A stretch of 6,166 nucleotides of DNA, from the NCBI GenBank assembly GCA_041476545.1, contig JBGOTP010000308.1, positions 1 through 6,166 on the forward strand, written 5' to 3'. Position 1 is the stretch's first letter. Each line of letters opens with the position of its first letter. The position numbers and the translations under genes are program-made. This DNA comes from JBGOTP01 sp041476545. GTDB lineage: Bacteria > Acidobacteriota > Vicinamibacteria > Vicinamibacterales > CAVVIG01. Shown piece by piece: positions 1-3,816 of this stretch. The notes under the pieces were generated by a model. The model ran no database searches, was not told the origin of the DNA, and saw nothing but the letters and a program-made list of their open reading frames with translations.

Positions 1-24
1 AGTAGCTGCACCCCAGGTCTGATC

Positions 25-102
25 ATCACGAAGTCACGAAGAACACGAAGCCATATGTTCTTGAGCTAAAAGAGTCTTCGTGGGTCTTCGTGCCTTCGTG
101 AT
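25..102. repeat. Inverted repeat of CACGAAG heptamers
   Basis: The left arm (25-50) and right arm (76-102) are near-perfect reverse complements separated by a 25-nt loop. The left arm carries CACGAAG at 27-33, 35-41 and 44-50. The right arm carries the complement CTTCGTG at 76-82, 86-92 and 94-100. Spacers are 1 and 2 nt in the left arm and 3 and 1 nt in the right, so the two arms mirror each other. The arms could pair as a long hairpin in DNA or RNA. The architecture resembles REP/MITE-like dispersed palindromes of environmental bacteria. No ORF and no U-tract goes with it, so it is not an obvious terminator. A dispersed non-coding repeat is the best reading, but copy number cannot be judged from one window. 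Confidence 0.8.
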
Positions 103-132
103 ACACGGCGGTGCAAGATGAAATAGCCGCAT

Positions 133-161
133 TTGACGGCGCCGTTGCGGCCTGCTACATT
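133..161 (+). promoter_or_regulatory. Sigma70-like promoter for the Phd/PIN operon
   Basis: TTGACG at 133-138 matches the -35 consensus at 5 of 6 positions. After exactly 17 bp comes TACATT (156-161), preceded by TGC at 153-155, which forms an extended -10 element. Transcription would start near 168, about 20 nt before the AAAGGAG at 188-194. The promoter position argues against translation from the TTG at 133, which is itself part of the -35 box. Confidence 0.6.
136..145. promoter_or_regulatory. Candidate operator palindrome in the Phd/PIN promoter
   Basis: ACGGCGCCGT is a perfect 10-bp palindrome overlapping the -35 box and the spacer. Phd/YefM-type antitoxins bind palindromes in their own promoters, so this position suits autorepression. 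GTTGCG also occurs twice, at 144-149 and 165-170, 21 bp apart on the same helix face. The role is inferred from position, and a 10-bp GC-rich palindrome can occur by chance. Confidence 0.35.
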
Positions 162-187
162 TCTGTTGCGAACTAATCAGTCAGTTC

Positions 188-194
188 AAAGGAG
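188..194 (+). promoter_or_regulatory. Shine-Dalgarno AAAGGAG, badly spaced for the ATG
   Basis: This strong ribosome-binding sequence is the only one upstream of the antitoxin. It lies 22 nt from the ATG at 217, but 7 nt from an in-frame ATC at 202. No ATG, GTG or TTG lies in frame between them. The start may be a non-canonical ATC, or a former ATG may have been lost. Confidence 0.55.
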
Positions 195-216
195 CTTCAT
201 CATCAAGACTTCAGCC

Positions 217-504
217 ATGCCCAACGTCGTGTCAGCGCTGACCGCCCGGACGCAATTCGGGCAGATCATGCGGCGGGTCAAGGAAAAGAACGAACGGTTC
301 GTCGTGGACCGCCGGGGCGAACCGCAGGCCGTCATCATGAGCATCAAGGACTACCTCGACACGATCGCGCCGGCTCCTGCCTGGCTTGCACAGAGCTGGC
401 AGAATGCCAGGCGCACCGGTGTGTCCAAGGCGAGCGCGCGAGACATCGACACGGAGATTCGCCGCTACCGCCGTGAGAGGGAGAAGGGTCGAAGACGTCG
501 ATGA
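217..504 (+). CDS. Phd/YefM-family antitoxin
   Basis: A 95-residue protein counted from the ATG at 217. Residues 7-20 (ALTARTQFGQIMRR) and 26-48, with ERFVVDRRGEPQAVIMS near the middle, show the Phd/YefM pattern: an N-terminal helix, then beta strands with a conserved arginine/glycine turn and a hydrophobic strand leading into a helix. In this family the N-terminal domain dimerises and binds operator DNA, while the C-terminal part wraps and blocks the toxin. Here the C-terminal half is highly charged and ends in an arginine-rich tail (RRYRREREKGRRRR). The stop overlaps the start of the PIN toxin (ATGA), typical of coupled antitoxin-toxin translation. The start is uncertain. The only good Shine-Dalgarno (AAAGGAG, 188-194) lies 22 nt upstream of this ATG, and the in-frame codon at ideal spacing is ATC at 202. 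A start at TTG 133 is unlikely because that codon lies in the promoter. Confidence 0.85.
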   Translation: MPNVVSALTARTQFGQIMRRVKEKNERFVVDRRGEPQAVIMSIKDYLDTIAPAPAWLAQSWQNARRTGVSKASARDIDTEIRRYRREREKGRRRR

Positions 505-914
505 TCCGGATCGTGCTCGACACCAACGTCGTGGTGTCGGCCATGCTCAGCCCCTCGCGGACCGCGGCGGATGTGTTACGACTCGCCCTGCATCGACGCG
601 TTCAGTTGTGCGTCTCCGACGCCATCCTCGAAGAATATGAGGACGTCCTCCGCCGGCCCAAGTGTCGACGGCCCTCGCACGTCATTTCCGCGTTGATGAA
701 GGCCCTTCGCGCGACCGCTGAAACGGTCGCGCCAACCGAGACACTGACCGTGTCGGCCGACGAAGCCGACAACCGTTTCCTCGAGTGCGCGAAGGCCGCT
801 GGCGCCGACTACCTCGTCACCGGGAACTTGCAGCACTTCCCTCGGACGCTGGGCCGGACGCGCATCATCACTGCCCGTCAGTTGGTCGAAATCGTGACAC
901 CGACGCCGGTTTGA
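501..914 (+). CDS. PIN-domain toxin, COG1569-like (PIN_3) family
   Basis: A 137-residue putative Mg2+-dependent ribonuclease toxin. The PIN active-site acids are all visible: D7 in LDTNV, E44/E45 in AILEEYEDVL, D90 in DEADNRFLE and D103 in GADYLVTGN. The LDTN opening, the DxADNxFLExA segment and the ADYLVTGNLQHFP segment fit the 'putative toxin-antitoxin system toxin component, PIN family' group rather than classical short VapC. The length is normal for that group and all catalytic positions are intact, so the enzyme should be active. It is the second gene of an operon with the Phd-like antitoxin; the ATGA overlap implies translational coupling, and the antitoxin probably neutralises it. The target RNA cannot be read from the sequence. 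The gene ends 26 bp from a convergent gene, with a hairpin between them. Confidence 0.9.
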   Translation: MIRIVLDTNVVVSAMLSPSRTAADVLRLALHRRVQLCVSDAILEEYEDVLRRPKCRRPSHVISALMKALRATAETVAPTETLTVSADEADNRFLECAKAAGADYLVTGNLQHFPRTLGRTRIITARQLVEIVTPTPV

Positions 915-920
915 CCACCC

Positions 921-940
921 GCCCGAGCTGAAGCTCGGGC
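921..940. terminator. Perfect hairpin between convergent genes
   Basis: GCCCGAGC (921-928) pairs perfectly with GCTCGGGC (933-940) around a TGAA tetraloop. It fills almost all of the 26-bp gap between the PIN toxin stop (914) and the stop of the opposing small gene (941). On the + strand it is followed by CTACTTTGG, which has only a short T run, and the - strand has no U-tract. It may be a weak bidirectional terminator or 3' end-protecting hairpin. It also resembles dispersed GC-rich palindromes found between genes in environmental genomes. The structure is certain; the function is inferred. Confidence 0.55.
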
Positions 941-1138
941 CTACTTTGGAAGGGCCTCTGGCGCGGCTTCGGGCTCGGGGGACCGGGGATTTCTCAGATT
1001 CACGAACACTCCGTGCGAGTACGGCGGGTCCCAGTCGTTGGTGGCTTGAGCGAGATCGAACCACAAGTCCCACGCGCGATCGAGTTCCTCGTCGCTCAGC
1101 TCTTGCAGATTGACATCGTCTTCACTGAGCATCTGCAT
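941..1138 (-). CDS. Small acidic protein of unknown function
   Basis: A 65-residue acidic protein. The start at 1138 is chosen because AAGGA (1146-1150) lies 7 nt upstream on the - strand; longer in-frame starts run through the upstream gene and give arginine-rich nonsense. The core (residues 3-48) contains LSDEELDRAWDLWFDLAQA and then NDWDPPYSHGVFV. It looks like one amphipathic helix followed by an aspartate/proline/tyrosine-rich segment. The tail is a low-complexity P/E/A stretch. It overlaps the 3' end of the 1448-1122 gene by 17 bp, so the two are co-transcribed and probably translationally coupled. I do not recognise a named domain. The codon-level coherence and good ribosome-binding site support a real gene. 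A partner or regulator of the upstream protein is plausible but unproven. Confidence 0.7.
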   Translation of the reverse strand: MQMLSEDDVNLQELSDEELDRAWDLWFDLAQATNDWDPPYSHGVFVNLRNPRSPEPEAAPEALPK

Positions 1139-1448
1139 CAGGGGATCCTTGCAAGGGGGCGCGAGGCAAGAGGCGCTCGGCGATGGCGACCATGCGATCG
1201 TGTGCCTGACGTAAGGGGAGCGCGTGGATGCCAATGTCGAGTGGCGCACCGGGACGATAGTGCGCGCCCCGTCTCTCCAGCTCCTTGAGGATCGTCGCAC
1301 AGGCCTCCGGTGTTTCACGAATCACCCAGTCGCCGTCTTTGCTCATGATCGCGACGCGGTAGTAAACCACGGCCTGGCCGGAGGCGAGCGCCACGACGCG
1401 CTCCGTCGCGTTGAACGCCTCGGTCAACGCGAAGTAGATGTTGCTCAC
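1122..1448 (-). CDS. Conserved-looking protein of unknown function, first gene of a pair
   Basis: A 108-residue protein starting at GTG 1448. This is the most upstream usable start, since no ATG, GTG or TTG lies between it and the preceding in-frame stop. The N-terminal part reads as an alpha/beta fold: SNIYFALTEAFNATERVVALASGQAVVYYRVAIMS in sections, then DGDWVIRETPEACATILKELERRGAHYRPGAPLDI (residues ~38-73), then a helix LRQAHDRMVAIAERLL (79-94). The tail after residue 95 overlaps the next gene and looks less conserved. There are no catalytic motifs that I can assign, no signal peptide and no membrane segment, so it is probably cytoplasmic. A TATACT box only 6 nt upstream of the GTG, and no Shine-Dalgarno, suggest leaderless translation. 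It is divergent from the metallo-beta-lactamase-fold gene at 1523. I do not know its function. Confidence 0.7.
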   Translation of the reverse strand: MSNIYFALTEAFNATERVVALASGQAVVYYRVAIMSKDGDWVIRETPEACATILKELERRGAHYRPGAPLDIGIHALPLRQAHDRMVAIAERLLPRAPLQGSPDADAQ

Positions 1449-1454
1449 AGGAGC

Positions 1455-1460
1455 AGTATA
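1455..1460 (-). promoter_or_regulatory. -10 box TATACT giving a likely leaderless mRNA
   Basis: On the - strand TATACT (5 of 6 to TATAAT) ends 6 nt before the GTG start at 1448. Transcription should therefore begin at or within a base or two of the start codon. No Shine-Dalgarno precedes the gene, which agrees. No convincing -35 hexamer is seen 16-18 bp upstream. Confidence 0.5.
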
Positions 1461-1489
1461 AGGTGCTCGTGAGTCCTGGCGCGCGGGGG

Positions 1490-1495
1490 TAGAAT
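1490..1495 (+). promoter_or_regulatory. Candidate -10 box for the metallo-beta-lactamase-fold gene
   Basis: TAGAAT (5 of 6 to TATAAT) would place the transcription start near 1502, with a leader of about 20 nt carrying GGAGGGAG (1513-1520) just before the ATG at 1523. The -35 region is poor, so the promoter may be weak or activator-dependent. It lies about 30 bp from the divergent TATACT box. Confidence 0.4.
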
Positions 1496-1522
1496 GCCCC
1501 TGGATTCAAAACGGAGGGAGAA

Positions 1523-2992
1523 ATGTTCAAGCCGCATTCGACTGGCATTGCGCTGGCAGTCGTGCTGTCGTTGGTTTCAGCCTCAGCCCTCGCCCAGGAC
1601 GCCCGCACCGTCCTGAGCGACGCCTCGAAGGCCATGGGCGTCGATACGCTGAACACGGTCGCGTACTCGGCGACTGGCTTCGATTTCGTGTTCGGTCAGG
1701 CTTACAACCCGAGCTCGCCGTGGCCCAGGTTCATCAACAAGAGCTACACGCGGGCCATCGACTTCCGGACGCCGGCCTCGAAAGTCGATCGCATCCGGAT
1801 GCAGGGCGAGAACCCGCCGCACGGCGGCGGCCAGCAACCGGTAGTCGGCGAACAACCCCAGAGCCAGACCATCATCGTCACCGCCACGACGCCGTGGGTG
1901 CAGCAGCTCGAAATCTGGATGATGCCTCACGGGTTCATCAGGGCCGCGCAGGTGAACAAGGCAACAGCCAAGTCGCAGATGGTGAATGGCAAGCGATACG
2001 ACGTGCTGACATTCACCGGAGAGAACAAGGCGCAGGTGAACGGCTATCTCAACGACCAGCACCTGGTCGAGCGCGTCGAGACCTGGATCGACACGGCCTA
2101 TCTCGGGGACACGCTCTTCGAAGCCGTCTACTCCGACTACAAGGACGTCGGCGGCGCGAAGTTCCCGATGAAGATCGTGCAGAAGCAGGGCGGTTACCCG
2201 ATCTTCGAGTTGAACGTCAGCGACGTGAAGGCCAACGCCGCGGTGTCAATTCAGCCGCCGCAGGGGAGAGGTGGCGCGCCGGGCGGTGCGCCGGCGGCTG
2301 GCGGCGCGGGCGCGGCGGGCGTTCCGACGGAGAAGCTCGCTGATGGCGTCTACCTGATCCTCGGCGGTTACGCGAGCGTGGCCGTGGACTTCAAGGACTA
2401 CATCGTGGTCATCGAAGGACCGCAGAGCGAGGCGCGCGCAACGCAGATCATCGATGCGGCGAAGCGGCTGATCCCCGGCAAACCGATTCGCTACGTGGTC
2501 AACACCCACCATCACTTCGATCACTCGAGCGGACTCCGGACGTTTGTCGCCGAGGGCGCGACCGTCGTCACGCACGAGGTCAACAAGCCGTATTACGAGA
2601 AGTTGTTCGCCTTGCCGCATACGCTGGGACCTGACCGGCTCCAGTCGGAGAAGCGGGCGCCCAAGTTCGAGACGATGACCGAGAAGAAGGTGCTGACGGA
2701 CGGCAACCGGGTAATCGAACTGCACCACCTCCGGGGCAGCGGACACAACGAGGGGCTGATCGTGGCGTACCTCCCGAAGGAGAAGATCCTCGTGGAAGCC
2801 GACTCCTACAATCCGCCAGCCCAGCCGCCAGCGGCGGCGCCGAGTTCGGTCAGCCCGTACGTGACGAACCTCACTGATGCCCTGGACCGTCTCAAGCTCG
2901 ACGTCCAGCGCATCGTCCCGATTCACTACCCGGCGGATGGACGCGCGGTGGGGCTCCCGGAACTGATGAAGATGGCCGGACGGGGGAACTAG
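1523..2992 (+). CDS. Exported metallo-beta-lactamase-fold hydrolase with N-terminal accessory domain
   Basis: A 489-residue protein with a Sec signal peptide: K3, a hydrophobic core at about 8-20, and ALA at 22-24 with cleavage before Q25. It should act in the periplasm or be secreted. Residues 25-243 form a separate domain rich in beta strands and free of catalytic motifs; a lipoprotein-carrier (LolA/LolB)-like fold is possible but only a guess. A glycine/alanine/proline linker spans about 245-266. Residues ~270-489 are a complete metallo-beta-lactamase core: HHHFDH at 329-334 (ligands H329, H331, D333, H334), H408 in GSGHNEG, D427 in VEADSYNP and H468 in PIHYPADG. This fits two zinc ions in a hydrolase active site. 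The substrate is unknown, and the fold alone does not indicate beta-lactam resistance. The ATG at 1523 has a strong GGAGG 5 nt upstream. The gene seems monocistronic, facing the vapBC module convergently. Confidence 0.88.
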   Translation: MFKPHSTGIALAVVLSLVSASALAQDARTVLSDASKAMGVDTLNTVAYSATGFDFVFGQAYNPSSPWPRFINKSYTRAIDFRTPASKVDRIRMQGENPPHGGGQQPVVGEQPQSQTIIVTATTPWVQQLEIWMMPHGFIRAAQVNKATAKSQMVNGKRYDVLTFTGENKAQVNGYLNDQHLVERVETWIDTAYLGDTLFEAVYSDYKDVGGAKFPMKIVQKQGGYPIFELNVSDVKANAAVSIQPPQGRGGAPGGAPAAGGAGAAGVPTEKLADGVYLILGGYASVAVDFKDYIVVIEGPQSEARATQIIDAAKRLIPGKPIRYVVNTHHHFDHSSGLRTFVAEGATVVTHEVNKPYYEKLFALPHTLGPDRLQSEKRAPKFETMTEKKVLTDGNRVIELHHLRGSGHNEGLIVAYLPKEKILVEADSYNPPAQPPAAAPSSVSPYVTNLTDALDRLKLDVQRIVPIHYPADGRAVGLPELMKMAGRGN

Positions 2993-2994
2993 AC

Positions 2995-3029
2995 AAAGTC
3001 AAAAGGGAGAAGTGCGAAGTCAGAAGTCC
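2995..3029. repeat. Heptamer tandem repeat (RAAGTCM-like)
   Basis: Five 7-bp units follow each other without gaps: AAAGTCA, AAAGGGA, GAAGTGC, GAAGTCA and GAAGTCC. The last three agree at the first five positions. A sixth degenerate unit, AAAGAAA, may follow at 3030-3036. The array starts 3 bp after the metallo-beta-lactamase-fold stop codon and occupies most of the gap to the convergent vapC. The purine-rich strand and fixed 7-bp period suggest slippage-generated repeat DNA rather than a terminator. Confidence 0.6.
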
Positions 3030-3045
3030 AAAGAAAGGCCGGCCC

Positions 3046-3453
3046 TCAAGGAACCAGCGTGAACCGCTCGATGTGTTTCGGGCGGATGGCGGCAAAATGG
3101 CGTCGATCGGTGGTGGCAAGCACCGGCGTCTTCAGCCGCTCGGCAATCGCAACGATGCTGGCGTCGACCAGACCGAGCTGTTCGTACTCGGCCATGATCC
3201 TCTCGATGCGAAGCCAGTCGCCGCGCCGGAGGTCCTCGACGGCCACTTCACCGCGGCCGATTGATTCGACAAACGCCTGCTCGGATCGAGATCCGATCCG
3301 CTCCCTCAGCAGGTAGGCCACCTCCGCGAGAATCGTGACCGGCGCCAGCAGGCTGAGCCGGTTCGATTCGAGGTAGATGCGCGTGCGCGCGTGCCATGCG
3401 TCGCTGCGATCGGCCAACGCGTAGAGGATGCCGGTATCGACGAGCAGCGGCAT
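3046..3453 (-). CDS. VapC-type PIN-domain toxin
   Basis: A 135-residue putative ribonuclease of the VapC group, with the complete acidic quartet: D6 in LLVDTGIL, E44 in ILAEVAYLL, D97 in LVDASIVA and D116 in TTDRRHF. The length and motif order are standard, so an active Mg2+-dependent RNase is expected. Known VapC proteins cut tRNAs or the 23S sarcin-ricin loop; which applies here cannot be read. It is the second gene of a module: its ATG shares one base with the stop of the upstream antitoxin (TGATG), and it has no clear Shine-Dalgarno of its own, so translation is probably coupled. Antitoxin before toxin is the usual VapBC order. It is convergent with the metallo-beta-lactamase-fold gene, 53 bp away, with only the heptamer repeat and a GGCCGGCC palindrome between them. 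It is distinct in sequence from the PIN toxin at 501-914. Confidence 0.92.
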   Translation of the reverse strand: MPLLVDTGILYALADRSDAWHARTRIYLESNRLSLLAPVTILAEVAYLLRERIGSRSEQAFVESIGRGEVAVEDLRRGDWLRIERIMAEYEQLGLVDASIVAIAERLKTPVLATTDRRHFAAIRPKHIERFTLVP

Positions 3454-3776
3454 CAGCGGCGCCGCGCGGCCGGCTTCCGGACACGGACTGGCTTCCGGGC
3501 GCGGGCAGGAGTTCGCGGGCGGGTGGCCTTGGGCGCCTCATTGTCATGCGGGGCAAGAGTCTTGAACAACAGCGCGTCGTGTCGTTCGGCCGTGTCCGTG
3601 CGGCCACTGGCGAACTGGCCGGCAAATGCCGGGAGCACGTGCGCATCCCGGCGATGCGCGATGTATTCCGCGAGCGCCTCACGCACGAGCGACGCCGCGG
3701 GCCGGCCGTCGCGGCTGGCGTAGAGCTGCAGGTCGCGTTCGAGATCCTCCGGGACAAAGATCGTCGTCCTCTTCAT
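3453..3776 (-). CDS. Ribbon-helix-helix VapB-type antitoxin with basic tail
   Basis: A 107-residue protein. Residues 1-40 match the CopG/Arc ribbon-helix-helix pattern: strand KRTTIFVP, helix LERDLQLYASRDG, then RPAASLVREALAEYIAHRR. This part should dimerise and bind operator DNA. Residues 50-71, with FAGQFASGRTDTAERHDALLF, form the toxin-contacting segment seen in many VapB proteins. The last ~25 residues (83-107) are an unusual Lys/Arg/Pro/Ala-rich tail with two RKP units, resembling histone-like basic tails. The usual antitoxin of this type is about 80 residues, so the tail is an extension. The start at 3776 lies inside a CATATG repeat and has no Shine-Dalgarno. The gene overlaps vapC by one base and starts 40 bp after the adaptor stop codon. 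Confidence 0.88.
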   Translation of the reverse strand: MKRTTIFVPEDLERDLQLYASRDGRPAASLVREALAEYIAHRRDAHVLPAFAGQFASGRTDTAERHDALLFKTLAPHDNEAPKATRPRTPARARKPVRVRKPAARRR

Positions 3777-3796
3777 ATGTCATATGCTAGCATATG
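3774..3796. promoter_or_regulatory. Candidate VapB operator: CATATG array with 16-bp palindrome
   Basis: CATATGCTAGCATATG at 3781-3796 is a perfect 16-bp palindrome, and a third CATATG at 3774-3779 includes the antitoxin start codon. The three CATATG units start 10 and 7 bp apart. Ribbon-helix-helix antitoxins bind such paired sites in their own promoters, so binding here would block both transcription and the start codon. TATGCT inside the palindrome could serve as a -10, but no -35 is evident. Confidence 0.6.
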
Positions 3797-3816
3797 CTTT
3801 GGGCAGACTGGGGGTG

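Noticed and set aside
25..102. Possible CRISPR repeats
   Set aside because: The six heptamers occur in inverted orientation with 1-3 nt spacers. There are no 25-40 bp unique spacers and no cas genes.
133..216. A TTG start at 133 giving a 123-residue antitoxin
   Set aside because: The TTG is part of a -35 box and lies upstream of the predicted transcription start. The extra residues do not look like a Phd N-terminus.
1139..1318. A longer version of the small acidic protein starting at 1318
   Set aside because: The extra 60 residues lie in the wrong frame over the upstream gene and are arginine/serine-rich. A Shine-Dalgarno marks the start at 1138.
941..1448. A third toxin-antitoxin module
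   Set aside because: Order and overlap fit, but neither protein shows a toxin active site or a DNA-binding antitoxin fold, so I only call it a cassette of unknown function.
1720..2343. Long + strand reading frame inside the metallo-beta-lactamase-fold gene
   Set aside because: It is an arginine-rich shadow of a GC-rich gene with clear motifs in the correct frame.
1523..2992. A true beta-lactamase / antibiotic-resistance gene
   Set aside because: The fold and zinc ligands are shared by many hydrolases. The N-terminal domain and overall length are unlike known class B beta-lactamases.
3037..3044. GGCCGGCC palindrome as terminator of vapC
   Set aside because: It is an 8-bp palindrome with no loop. 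It cannot form a stable hairpin despite the TTTCTTT that follows on the - strand.
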